Below, in pieces: positions 22,256 through 30,476 of a stretch of DNA of 64,000 nt (the stretch's first letter is position 1; the number at the start of each line of letters is the position of its first letter). Where the stretch lies: contig OW818635.1 of NCBI GenBank assembly GCA_942492825.1, positions 496,001 to 560,000 on the forward strand, read 5' to 3'. A model generated the notes under the pieces. That model was not told the DNA's origin, searched no databases, and saw nothing but the letters and a program-made list of their open reading frames with translations. Made by a program: the position numbers and the translations under genes. Source of the DNA: GWE2-51-13 sp942492825. Its GTDB lineage: Bacteria > Bacillota_I > Bacilli_A > Erysipelotrichales > Erysipelotrichaceae.

Positions 22256-23404
22256 TTATCCTCCGATCTTTTGGTTGGCGATTTCGCGCGATGCGCGATC
22301 GCAAGCTATCGTATCTTCCAATCCGGTCAACGGTCCCATCGGGACGTTGTCCAATGTATACGTTATGATCTCATCGATCTGTGTAAAACGAATCTTGTTT
22401 TTCAGAAACGCGTCGATCGCCACTTCGTTGGCCGCGTTGATGACGGTCGTACGGTTACCACCCCTTTTCGCTTCGGTCAGGATGCGATAAAAGAGCGGGT
22501 AACGTTCATTCTTGATTTCAGCGAATCGAAGTTCTGAGATACGCTTGAAATCCAGATGTGCATGGTGTTCGATTTCATAGCGGTTTGGATACAATAACGC
22601 ATATTGGATCGGCAGACGCATGTCCGGTGATCCCAGTTGGGCTAGGATCGAACCGTCAACATATTCTACCATCGAATGGATGATGCTTTGGGGATGAATG
22701 ACCGCTTCGATTTGATCATAAGGTAAATCGAAGAGCCAATGCGCCTCGATGACTTCAAAGGCTTTATTGACAAGTGTCGCGCTATCGATGGTGATCTTTG
22801 GACCCATCGACCAATTCGGATGGGATAACGCCTGATCAACGGTGACATCGTTTAACTCATCAATCGACTTATCGCGAAAACTCCCGCCGGAAGCCGTGAT
22901 GATGAGTTTGCGGACATCTTCGCTCCGATTGCCTTGAAGACATTGGAAAATCGCGGAATGTTCGCTGTCGATCGGTACGATGTTGACCTTGTGTTCTTTC
23001 GCCGCCATCATGATCCAACTACCCGCAACGACCAAGGTTTCCTTGTTTGCGAGAGCGATTTCTTTGTGTGCATGGATGCCCGCCAATGTCGGCGCTAAGC
23101 CGGAAAATCCGACCAAGGCGTTGACGACAGTATCGATCGAAGGAAGGGTGCTCAATCGGATCAAGCCTTCTTCCCCTATCAAAAATGTCTGATTTGGGAA
23201 CTCGTTACGCAATGCGATCGCGTCGTTCTCGTATTGAACACACACGAGTTCAAACGATTGACTGCCTAACAATTCGCGCAACCAAGCGATATTGCGGCCG
23301 ACGGAAATACCGACGCATTTCAATAAGGATGGATGTTGGCGCACCACATCGAGGGTCTGTCGACCGATCGAACCGCTGGCGCCGAGAATCACGATTTTTT
23401 TCAT
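22256..23404 (-). CDS. dxr: 1-deoxy-D-xylulose 5-phosphate reductoisomerase
   Basis: A 382-residue enzyme of the MEP isoprenoid pathway, converting DXP to MEP with NADPH and a divalent metal. The NADPH site is I-L-G-A-S-G-S-I-G at 5-13; N-K-E-T-L, P-I-D-S-E-H-S-A and the substrate loop S-H-P-N-W-S-M-G are all present. Its product feeds IPP for UppS, encoded two genes upstream. The start has an AAGGAGACCC-type site 8 bases after cdsA. Its presence shows that this organism makes isoprenoids by the MEP rather than the mevalonate route, as far as this window shows. Confidence 0.97.
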   Translation of the reverse strand: MKKIVILGASGSIGRQTLDVVRQHPSLLKCVGISVGRNIAWLRELLGSQSFELVCVQYENDAIALRNEFPNQTFLIGEEGLIRLSTLPSIDTVVNALVGFSGLAPTLAGIHAHKEIALANKETLVVAGSWIMMAAKEHKVNIVPIDSEHSAIFQCLQGNRSEDVRKLIITASGGSFRDKSIDELNDVTVDQALSHPNWSMGPKITIDSATLVNKAFEVIEAHWLFDLPYDQIEAVIHPQSIIHSMVEYVDGSILAQLGSPDMRLPIQYALLYPNRYEIEHHAHLDFKRISELRFAEIKNERYPLFYRILTEAKRGGNRTTVINAANEVAIDAFLKNKIRFTQIDEIITYTLDNVPMGPLTGLEDTIACDRASREIANQKIGG

Positions 23405-23412
23405 GGGTCTCC

Positions 23413-24177
23413 TTAGATAAAGAAATTCATCAAGACGAAGAATGTCATCAGATTGAAGATCAGACTATCGATACGGTCAAGAACACCGCCGTGAGCCGGG
23501 AAGATGCTTCCGAAGTCTTTGATGCCATAGTGGCGTTTCACGGCGCTAAAGGCCAAATCCCCGAACTGTCCGATGACCGGCAAGATAAACGAGGAAAGAA
23601 GAATTAAATCGAACGGGATATTACGGATGAAGATATATCCGAACAACATACCGATCAGAAAACCGCCGACCCAACCGCCGATCGAACCTTCGACCGTTTT
23701 CTTCGGTGAAATGCGCGGATTGAGTTTATGTTTCCCGAAAGCATGTCCGGCGAAATAGGCGCAAGTATCAGTGGCGTAGGTGATCGAAGCGATGTAGACG
23801 ACCAAACGTGTTCCGAAGTCTTGGATGGCGGCGACCGAACGTAAGGTGAACGCCATCATCAGAACCATAATAAACAAGTAGGTCATATCATTGAGCGTCA
23901 GTTCTTCCAATAGGACCAAGATGATGAATAAACCGATGATGACGGTGATGATCGTCGGAAGCAGATAGGCTTCATCGATCGCACCCAAGACAAAGACCAT
24001 GGCGAGTATTGGGACGACTAACCAAACCGGTAACTTCGTACCGGTCGCGATGACGACTTCATAGGCGCTCAAGGTCAAGAATCCGATCACGACCGCACGC
24101 AAAGGCCACCCTCCAACGTATAGGGCTGGAAAAAGGATGGCAAATAACAAGAGTCCGGTAATGATCTTCTGTTTCAT
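23413..24177 (-). CDS. cdsA: Phosphatidate cytidylyltransferase
   Basis: A 254-residue polytopic membrane enzyme making CDP-diacylglycerol from phosphatidate and CTP, the branch point of phospholipid synthesis. About seven hydrophobic segments; the family signature is visible as S-P-K-K-T-V-E-G-S-I-G-G and, near the C-terminus, K-D-F-G-S-I-F-P-A-H-G-G-V-L-D-R-I-D-S. The ATG follows uppS by one base, so the two are closely coupled. Confidence 0.95.
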   Translation of the reverse strand: MKQKIITGLLLFAILFPALYVGGWPLRAVVIGFLTLSAYEVVIATGTKLPVWLVVPILAMVFVLGAIDEAYLLPTIITVIIGLFIILVLLEELTLNDMTYLFIMVLMMAFTLRSVAAIQDFGTRLVVYIASITYATDTCAYFAGHAFGKHKLNPRISPKKTVEGSIGGWVGGFLIGMLFGYIFIRNIPFDLILLSSFILPVIGQFGDLAFSAVKRHYGIKDFGSIFPAHGGVLDRIDSLIFNLMTFFVLMNFFI

Positions 24178-24178
24178 G

Positions 24179-24877
24179 TTAGATTCCTCCGAAACGGCGT
24201 TGGCGTTGACTTACTGAATCGAGAACTTCTTGGAAGCGTTCGGGCGTAAATTCAGGCCAGGCTTCCTCGACAAATACCAATTCCGCATACGCGATTTGCC
24301 AAAGCAGAAAATTGGAGACGCGTTGTTCGCCGCTGGTGCGGATCACGACGTCGACGGGTGGATATTCGCTGGTCATCAGATAGGATTCGAAGACGGCTTC
24401 GTCAGCCTCTTGGTTTATTTTACCATGATTCAGGTCTTCCGCGAAACGTTTCGCCGCCAAAAGTATCTCACGTCGGCCACCGTAATTCATCGCTAGACAT
24501 AGAATCATACCGGTGTTGTTTTTCGTTGTTTCAATCGATTTCGCTAAAATCGCCCGGGTTTCCTCGGGAAAAGCGGACAGTTCGCCGATCGTTTGGACAC
24601 GGATGTTATTTTCCATGAGTTCGTTGATGAACTTTTCGAAGAAAAACATCGGTAATTTCATCAGGTAATTGACTTCATCGGTTGGTCGTTTCCAATTTTC
24701 GGTGGAGAACGCATATAATGTCAGAACTTCGATTCCTGCCTTATGGGCGGCGATCGCGATGTTTCGGACGTTTTGACTTCCCTGCTTATGGCCGAATGTT
24801 CTTAGTTGATTCTGTTTCTTTGCCCAACGTCCGTTGCCGTCCATGATGATGGCGACATGTTTGAATTTGCTTTCCAT
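24179..24877 (-). CDS. uppS: Undecaprenyl diphosphate synthase (cis-prenyltransferase)
   Basis: A 232-residue enzyme extending farnesyl diphosphate with eight IPP units to C55-PP, the lipid carrier for peptidoglycan. The catalytic I-M-D-G-N-G-R-W-A-K-K lies at residues about 10-20, and the C-terminal metal/IPP site region V-I-R-T-S-G-E-Q-R-V-S-N-F is present. I chose the ATG at 24875-24877 because AAGGAGG lies 6 bases upstream; an in-frame ATG 10 codons earlier lies upstream of that site. A weak terminator-like hairpin separates it from frr. Confidence 0.96.
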   Translation of the reverse strand: MESKFKHVAIIMDGNGRWAKKQNQLRTFGHKQGSQNVRNIAIAAHKAGIEVLTLYAFSTENWKRPTDEVNYLMKLPMFFFEKFINELMENNIRVQTIGELSAFPEETRAILAKSIETTKNNTGMILCLAMNYGGRREILLAAKRFAEDLNHGKINQEADEAVFESYLMTSEYPPVDVVIRTSGEQRVSNFLLWQIAYAELVFVEEAWPEFTPERFQEVLDSVSQRQRRFGGI

Positions 24878-24899
24878 CCAATCCTCCTTCATGGTAAAT

Positions 24900-24919
24900 A
24901 AGCCCACCGAAGTGGGCTT
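24900..24919 (-). terminator. Intra-operon hairpin between frr and uppS
   Basis: Minus strand AAGCCCAC-TTCG-GTGGGCTT followed by ATTTA. A perfect 8-base stem with a stable UUCG loop but a short T-tract, so a partial terminator or mRNA stabiliser for frr is likelier than complete termination. Confidence 0.65.
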
Positions 24920-24923
24920 ATCG

Positions 24924-25469
24924 TTAGACCGTCATGATTTCTTTGTTTTTGGCTTCGGTAATCGCTTCGATGCGTTTGATGTTTTCGTCGGTCAGTTTTT
25001 GAACTTTCTCCAACGCTTCTTTTTCCAAATCTTCCGTCAATTCATCATCTTTTTTGATCATTTCGTTGATGTCGCGGCGTACGTTACGTACGACGACTTT
25101 GCATTCTTCCGCATGTTTATGGGCGACTTTGGTTAAGTCTTTGCGGGTTTGTTCGCTTAAGGCAGGAATGTTGATACGTACGCAGGTTCCGTCGTTTTGC
25201 GGCGTGTATCCCAAATTCGCTTCGAAAATGGCTTTCTCGATGGCTTTGAGATAATGCGTGTCATAGGGTTTGACGACCAGCTGTTTCCCTTCGAAAACCG
25301 AAATGCTTCCGATTTGGTTTAGAGGTGTCGGCGTACCATAATAGTCGATGTGCACGTCCGCTAAGATGTTCGGGTTGGCACGGCCGGTACGGATCGTCGT
25401 TAAATGATGTTCGTACTGCGCGATGGCGGTATTCATTTTTTCTTTGGCTAGGTCGAGATGTTTCTTCAT
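24924..25469 (-). CDS. frr: Ribosome recycling factor
   Basis: A 181-residue two-domain protein that with EF-G splits post-termination ribosomes. Standard landmarks are visible: R-T-G-R-A-N-P near residue 30, Y-Y-G-T-P-T-P-L-N-Q, L-V-V-K-P-Y-D and V-R-I-N-I-P-A-L-S-E-Q-T-R-K-D-L. Its ATG overlaps the pyrH stop as ATGA, so it is translated in tandem with pyrH, as in most bacteria. Confidence 0.97.
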   Translation of the reverse strand: MKKHLDLAKEKMNTAIAQYEHHLTTIRTGRANPNILADVHIDYYGTPTPLNQIGSISVFEGKQLVVKPYDTHYLKAIEKAIFEANLGYTPQNDGTCVRINIPALSEQTRKDLTKVAHKHAEECKVVVRNVRRDINEMIKKDDELTEDLEKEALEKVQKLTDENIKRIEAITEAKNKEIMTV

Positions 25470-26188
25470 GCGTGCGCTCCTTCCTTCGTGATTTTCGTAC
25501 CGATCTCTTCTTGGAGAACGGCGCGTTTGATGTTTCCGTATTGGTTCATATTGAAGACGATCAGATCGATGTCGTTATCCATGCACATCGAGGTGGCGGT
25601 GGTATCCATGACACCTAAGCCTTGCTGGATTAAGTCCATGAAGGTTAGCAGATCATATTTCTGCGCTTCGGGATGGATTTTCGGGTCGGCGTTATAGACT
25701 CCGTCAACACCGTTTTTGGCCATGAGGATCACATCGGCTTTGATTTCCGAAGCCCGCAGTGCCGCCGTGGTGTCGGTGGAGAAGTAAGGACTTCCCGTCC
25801 CGGCGCCGAAGATGACGACCCGCCCTTTTTCCAAGTGGCGAACCGCGCGACGGACGATAAAAGGTTCGGCGACCTTACTCATTTCGATGGCGGTTTGAAC
25901 ACGTGTTTCGACACCGATTTTTTCCAGGGCGCCTTGGATGGCGATCGCGTTGATCACCGTCGCAAGCATTCCCATGTAGTCGGCTTGAACACGGTCGATG
26001 CCCATCTGTTCGGCGAACTTACCGCGGATGAAGTTTCCTCCGCCCACGACGATCGCAATCTCGACACCCATTTCACGCACTTCTTTGACTTCCTTGGCGA
26101 TTTGGGCCAAGACAAGCGGATCGAATCCATTGCGTTCTTTCCCCATCAGGGCTTCGCCGCTGAGTTTTAATAATACGCGTTGATACAT
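25466..26188 (-). CDS. pyrH: Uridylate kinase
   Basis: A 240-residue amino acid kinase-fold enzyme phosphorylating UMP to UDP. Motifs include L-K-L-S-G-E-A-L near the N-terminus, V-V-G-G-G-N-F-I-R-G and G-T-G-S-P-Y-F-S-T-D-T-T-A-A-L-R-A. GGGAGG precedes the ATG. A strong terminator lies between tsf and this gene, so some transcripts end before it. Confidence 0.96.
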   Translation of the reverse strand: MYQRVLLKLSGEALMGKERNGFDPLVLAQIAKEVKEVREMGVEIAIVVGGGNFIRGKFAEQMGIDRVQADYMGMLATVINAIAIQGALEKIGVETRVQTAIEMSKVAEPFIVRRAVRHLEKGRVVIFGAGTGSPYFSTDTTAALRASEIKADVILMAKNGVDGVYNADPKIHPEAQKYDLLTFMDLIQQGLGVMDTTATSMCMDNDIDLIVFNMNQYGNIKRAVLQEEIGTKITKEGAHA

Positions 26189-26210
26189 GGTCTACCTCCC
26201 TGTTTCGTTG

Positions 26211-26234
26211 AAAAAGGACACGTACCGTGTCCTT
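26211..26234 (-). terminator. Intra-operon terminator between tsf and pyrH
   Basis: Minus strand AAGGACACG-GTA-CGTGTCCTT then TTTC. The perfect nine-base stem begins 12 bases after the tsf stop and would lower expression of pyrH and later genes relative to rpsB-tsf. Confidence 0.82.
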
Positions 26235-26245
26235 CAACGGTAAAA

Positions 26246-27133
26246 CTAATTACCGAATACGCTATTGACTTCCGCTGCGAAATTCTCTTCTTTTTTCTCG
26301 ATGCCTTCACCGACCGCATAACGCACGAAGGAGAAAACCTCGGCTTTTTCCGCCTTCAGAACATCCGAGACTTTGACGTCTTGGTTCTTGAAGAACAATT
26401 GATCGACCAAACAGGATTCTTGAAGCGATTTGCTTAAGCGTCCTTCCAGGATGCCTTCGCGTACTTTTTCGGGTTTGCCCGCCAACGCTTCGTCATTCTT
26501 GATGATTTCGCGTTGAATACTGCGTTCATGTTCGATGTAGTCCGGCGCGATGTCCTTGCGGGAAATGAAGGTCGGGCTCATCGAAGCGACTTGCATCGCG
26601 ATGTCGTGGGCGAGTTCGTCGGACGTGCCGGCGCTCATCTTCACGATGACGGAAATCTTTCCGCCCATGTGCATGTACGTTCCGAAGACTTCCGTTTCGG
26701 CTTTCTCAAGTAATTCGAAACGACGTAACGTAATCTTTTCGCCGATCGTCGCAGTCGCGTCGGTAATGAAATCGCCGACCGTACGGCCGTTGGCCGGAGC
26801 GGAAAGCGCTTCTTCAAGCGATTTCGGCGCAACTTCCAAAAGCGCGACGCCCGTCAATTCGAGCAGTTGTAAGAATTGGTCGTTTTTGGCGACGAAGTCG
26901 GTTTCCGAGTTGATTTCGTAAACGACGGCACGGTTGCCTTCGACTTTAAAACGGGTCAAACCTTCGGCGGCGATGCGTCCGGCTTTCTTCGCGGCTTTCG
27001 CGATACCTTTTTCACGCAGCCAATCGACGGCTTTTTCAAGATTGCCCTGGGTTTCTTCCAGCGCTTTCTTGCAGTCCATCATACCGGCTCCGGTCTTTTC
27101 GCGGAGTTCTTTGACTTGGGATGCTGTGATCAT
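26246..27133 (-). CDS. tsf: Translation elongation factor Ts
   Basis: A 295-residue GDP/GTP exchange factor for EF-Tu. The N-terminal UBA-like domain carries V-K-E-L-R-E-K-T-G-A-G-M-M-D-C-K-K-A-L, and the core has the conserved E-T-D-F-V-A-K-N contact loop. It follows rpsB by 15 bases with a GGAGG-type site (CTGGAGGAAAATC). Confidence 0.97.
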   Translation of the reverse strand: MITASQVKELREKTGAGMMDCKKALEETQGNLEKAVDWLREKGIAKAAKKAGRIAAEGLTRFKVEGNRAVVYEINSETDFVAKNDQFLQLLELTGVALLEVAPKSLEEALSAPANGRTVGDFITDATATIGEKITLRRFELLEKAETEVFGTYMHMGGKISVIVKMSAGTSDELAHDIAMQVASMSPTFISRKDIAPDYIEHERSIQREIIKNDEALAGKPEKVREGILEGRLSKSLQESCLVDQLFFKNQDVKVSDVLKAEKAEVFSFVRYAVGEGIEKKEENFAAEVNSVFGN

Positions 27134-27148
27134 GATTTTCCTCCAGTG

Positions 27149-28129
27149 CTATTCAGCGGGTTTGACTTCAACCGGTGCTTTCGCTTCGGCAGGTTTGGCT
27201 TCTTCACGTTTCGGAGCTTCGGCGAAGTTACGCGGTTCTCTGGGCGGGTAACGGCGTTCGCCATCACGGTTTCCATAAGAAGGACGATCCCCGTAACGAC
27301 GGTTCTTATCCTCACGCGCTCTGCGTTCTTCGATACGCGCTCTTCTGCGACGTTCGTTTTCTTCGTTCTGTTGTTCGACGTTGATGATGACATCGGTCAT
27401 CGTGACATCTTTCTCGAGATCCTTGTCGGCATAAGCGAAGCTCAGTAAACCGCCTTTGGATTCGACGATCGCATCGGCCATCAAGCCGCAGATCAGTTTG
27501 ATCGAACGGATCGCGTCATCATTAGCCGGAATGCCGTAGGTGATGTTGTCCGGGTCGCAGTTGGTGTCGACGATACCGAAAACGGGGATGCCCAGTTTGT
27601 TGGCTTCGGCGACGGCGTTGTGGTCTTCCGTGGGGTCGACGACAAATACCGCATCCGGTAATTTGATCATGGTTTTGATACCGCCGAGGAAGTTTTCCAA
27701 ACGAGCGGCTTCTTTGCGCAATTGCGCGATTTCTTTCTTCGGATAGACGTTGATCGTTCCGCTGGCTTCCATCTCTTCGATTTCAAGCAAACGGCGAATA
27801 CGTTTTTGGATCGTCTTGAAGTTGGTCAACGTTCCGCCCAACCAACGTTGGTTGATGTAGAACGCTCCGCTACGCAGCGCTTCGTCCAATACGACCGGTT
27901 GCGATTGTTTCTTCGTTCCGACGAAGAGAACCTTGCCCCCTTTGTCCGCGATGGCTTTCATTGCGTTGTAGGCGTCATCCAATTTTTCTCTGGTTTTCTC
28001 CAAGTTGATGATGTAAACACCATTCTTGGCGGTGTAGATGAACGGTTTTACCTTGGGGTTCCATTTGCGGGTCTGATGCCCGAAATGCGATCCGTTCATG
28101 AGTAACTGCTTCATCGATACGACTGACAT
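27149..28129 (-). CDS. rpsB: Ribosomal protein S2 with a long charged C-terminal tail
   Basis: The first 245 or so residues are a normal bacterial S2 (M-K-Q-L-L-M-N-G-S-H-F-G-H-Q-T near the start, F-V-G-T-K-K-Q, N-Q-R-W-L-G-G-T-L-T-N, F-V-V-D-P). The remaining roughly 80 residues are an Arg/Glu-rich helix-like segment followed by a low-complexity stretch with R-x-Y-G-D-R, P-R-E-P-R and repeated A-E-A-K/ K-P-A-E units. Family proteins are usually near 240-260 residues. The tail keeps the reading frame, codon use and G+C of the gene, and is followed directly by tsf, so it is not an obvious assembly artefact. It would lie on the 30S surface near the mRNA exit. Confidence 0.96.
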   Translation of the reverse strand: MSVVSMKQLLMNGSHFGHQTRKWNPKVKPFIYTAKNGVYIINLEKTREKLDDAYNAMKAIADKGGKVLFVGTKKQSQPVVLDEALRSGAFYINQRWLGGTLTNFKTIQKRIRRLLEIEEMEASGTINVYPKKEIAQLRKEAARLENFLGGIKTMIKLPDAVFVVDPTEDHNAVAEANKLGIPVFGIVDTNCDPDNITYGIPANDDAIRSIKLICGLMADAIVESKGGLLSFAYADKDLEKDVTMTDVIINVEQQNEENERRRRARIEERRAREDKNRRYGDRPSYGNRDGERRYPPREPRNFAEAPKREEAKPAEAKAPVEVKPAE

Positions 28130-28236
28130 GTTATGTCCTCACTTTCCGTTAGTCCTCCATCGGTTCGAACACGGATAACCCTCGAAGGGCACGGATCCAT
28201 GAATTCCCGATGTGCGATGTGCACCCTAAGATGCCA
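28130..28236 (-). ncRNA. 5' leader of rpsB-tsf, candidate regulatory RNA
   Basis: About 105 bases between the predicted start site and the rpsB ATG. It holds a CCC-TTCGA-GGG hairpin flanked by the near-repeats ATCCGTG (GGATCCGTG and TTATCCGTG), which could form alternative pairings. S2 autoregulation through leader RNA is known in other bacteria; no match to a named Firmicutes motif is claimed. Confidence 0.4.
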
Positions 28237-28242
28237 TTGAAA

Positions 28243-28271
28243 ACTATACCATACTTCACGTTTGGCTTCAA
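28243..28271 (-). promoter_or_regulatory. Promoter of rpsB-tsf and downstream genes
   Basis: Minus strand -35 TTGAAG (28266-28271), 17-base spacer, -10 TATAGT (28243-28248). It begins 8 bases after the xerC stop, giving ribosomal genes their own start within the long run. Confidence 0.82.
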
Positions 28272-28278
28272 GTCCGAA

Positions 28279-29184
28279 TTACTTATCCTTCGCTCGCGGA
28301 TGAGCGCTCAAATACGCGCTTTTCAAGCGATCGACCGTGACATGGGTGTAAATCTGCGTCGTGCTGAGATGGGCATGGCCCAACAGCTCTTGGACGATCC
28401 GCAGATCGGCTCCGTTGTCCAATAAATGGGTCGCGAAGGAATGACGCAACATATGCGGATGGATCGTCTTGTTGATCCCGCTATTGCGGGCATATTTATC
28501 GAGCAGATATTGGATCCCTCGTTCGGAAAGCGGTTGATGCTTTTTGTTGATGAAAAGGAAGTCACTTTTCGATTCACCCAACAACTCAATTCTACCTTGG
28601 GTAAGATACTGTTTGATCAATTCTCCGGCATAGGGATAAAAAGGGACGATCCGCTCTTTGGAACCTTTGCCTGTGATCCGAAGGACACGTTGGTTGAAAT
28701 CGATGTTGGAGAGTTTAAGCGAAGCGGTTTCCCCGACCCGTAGACCAGAGGCATACATCAGTTCAAACATCGCGCGATCGCGCTTGCCTTCGGCGCTTGA
28801 CGTATCGATGCCCGCAAACAAGCGTTCGATTTCATCGAACAAGAGAAAGTCAGGCAACATCTTTGCGCCTTTGGGCGCACGGATGCGATGAAAAGGATTG
28901 CTTTCGGCTTCCCCGTTGGAAACCAGATAATTGAAAAAAGAACGTAACCCGGACAGATTCCGATTGAGGGTACTACTCTTCAAACGGACTTTTTGTTCGC
29001 CCGACAAGACATCGATATAACGCTTGGCGACAGACTTGTCGACCTCGTTCCATGATTGTATCCCGGTTTCACTTAAATACCCCTTAAAGCGTTCTAAATC
29101 CCGTCGATAAGCATCGGCGGTATGGGCAGATCCGGTATTTTTATTGGAAACATAGGTTAGAAATCGATTGATTTGTTGTTCCAT
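28279..29184 (-). CDS. xerC: Tyrosine recombinase XerC
   Basis: A 301-residue site-specific recombinase that resolves chromosome dimers at dif. The N-terminal SAM-like domain covers about 1-90. The catalytic domain shows Arg in G-L-R-V-G-E, Lys in G-K-G-S-K-E-R, H-M-L-R-H-S-F-A-T-H with His and Arg, G-H-A-H-L-S-T and the nucleophile Tyr in T-Q-I-Y-T-H. Position behind trmFO matches the Bacillus xerC (codV) locus, but the hslVU and codY genes that follow there are absent. The start overlaps trmFO by 28 bases and has no clear Shine-Dalgarno, so expression probably relies on coupling. Confidence 0.93.
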   Translation of the reverse strand: MEQQINRFLTYVSNKNTGSAHTADAYRRDLERFKGYLSETGIQSWNEVDKSVAKRYIDVLSGEQKVRLKSSTLNRNLSGLRSFFNYLVSNGEAESNPFHRIRAPKGAKMLPDFLLFDEIERLFAGIDTSSAEGKRDRAMFELMYASGLRVGETASLKLSNIDFNQRVLRITGKGSKERIVPFYPYAGELIKQYLTQGRIELLGESKSDFLFINKKHQPLSERGIQYLLDKYARNSGINKTIHPHMLRHSFATHLLDNGADLRIVQELLGHAHLSTTQIYTHVTVDRLKSAYLSAHPRAKDK

Positions 29185-30476
29185 GAAGCTTCGTCGCGGA
29201 CAAAATCATCGATTCGTTGGAGCGCTTGACGCACAAGCGCTTCCTTACGGAGATTTTTGTCGACGGTCTCTTTCAGGACCATTATACCAAAATTCGCGTT
29301 CATCGGCTGAAAGGATGCGGGATTGGCGGTCGCGATATAGTTCGCCATCGCGCCGATCATGGTCGTACTATCCAACGTTAGCGTTTTATCTTCCAATAGA
29401 TAATGCGCTAAATTGATCGCGGCCAAACAACCGCTGGCACAGGATTCCACATATCCTTCCACCCCGGTCATTTGTCCCGCAAAGAACCAATCCGGATTGG
29501 ATTTGGATTGATACGTCGGATATAAGAGTACCGGTGATTTGAGATAGGTATTGCGATGCATGACACCGTAACGTGCGAAACGCGCGTTCTCGAGTCCCGG
29601 GACCATGCGTAAGATCCGCGCTTGTTCGCCCCAGGTAAGATGGGTTTGAAAGCCGACAACATTATAGAGTGATGCCGCGGCGTCGTCTTGACGTAACTGG
29701 ACAACCGCATACGGACGTTTCCCGTCCTTCTCCAAGCCGACCGGTTTCATCGGACCAAATAACAAAGTCTGTTTACCGCGTCGAGCCATCTCTTCAAACG
29801 GCATGCATCCTTCGAAATAGATTTCCTTCTCGAATTGACGCAATGGAACATGTTTGCTCATCAAAACTTCGGCGTAAAACGCATCGAATTGTTCACGGGT
29901 CATCGGGCAGTTGATATAATCGCCATCCCCTTCGTCATAACGTGATTTGACATAAGCGATCGACATATCGATCGAGTCTTTTTCGATGATCGGTGCCGCC
30001 GCATCATAAAAATAGAGCGACTCATTGTTTAACTTTGATTTCAATGTTTCGGCCAATGCATCCGAAGTCAAGGGACCGGTCGCGAAAAGGACCGGACCTT
30101 CGGGGATTTCCGTGATTTCTTCGCGGATCACCGTAATTAAGGGATGCTTGAGTATCGTTTCGGTGATCGCGTCGGAAAAAGCATTGCGGTCGACCGCCAA
30201 CGCGCTACCTGCCGGTAGACGTGCCGCATCGGCGCAACGTAAAATCAACGAATCGAACCGACGTAACTCTTCCTTTAGAAGGCCAACGCCATTGGTGATA
30301 CTGTCGGAACGCAAAGAATTCGAGCATACCAACTCCGCAAACTTATCACCGGTATGCGCCGGGGTCATCTTGACCGGACGCATTTCATGGAGAATGACAG
30401 GAATTCCGCGTTTGGCTAATTGCCAACTCGCTTCGCTGCCGGCCAATCCAGCACCGATGACATGAACCGGTTTCAT
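29157..30476 (-). CDS. trmFO: Folate/FAD-dependent tRNA (uracil-54-C5) methyltransferase
   Basis: A 439-residue flavoprotein making m5U54 (ribothymidine) in the tRNA T loop from methylene-tetrahydrofolate. The FAD-binding fold is at the start, V-I-G-A-G-L-A-G-S-E-A; then H-E-M-R-P, E-L-V-C-S-N-S-L-R-S and the A-G-Q-M-T-G-V-E-G-Y-V-E-S motif. TrmFO is typical of Firmicutes and some other lineages in place of SAM-dependent TrmA. The ATG shares ATGA with the topA stop. Confidence 0.97.
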   Translation of the reverse strand: MKPVHVIGAGLAGSEASWQLAKRGIPVILHEMRPVKMTPAHTGDKFAELVCSNSLRSDSITNGVGLLKEELRRFDSLILRCADAARLPAGSALAVDRNAFSDAITETILKHPLITVIREEITEIPEGPVLFATGPLTSDALAETLKSKLNNESLYFYDAAAPIIEKDSIDMSIAYVKSRYDEGDGDYINCPMTREQFDAFYAEVLMSKHVPLRQFEKEIYFEGCMPFEEMARRGKQTLLFGPMKPVGLEKDGKRPYAVVQLRQDDAAASLYNVVGFQTHLTWGEQARILRMVPGLENARFARYGVMHRNTYLKSPVLLYPTYQSKSNPDWFFAGQMTGVEGYVESCASGCLAAINLAHYLLEDKTLTLDSTTMIGAMANYIATANPASFQPMNANFGIMVLKETVDKNLRKEALVRQALQRIDDFVRDEASWNNKSIDF

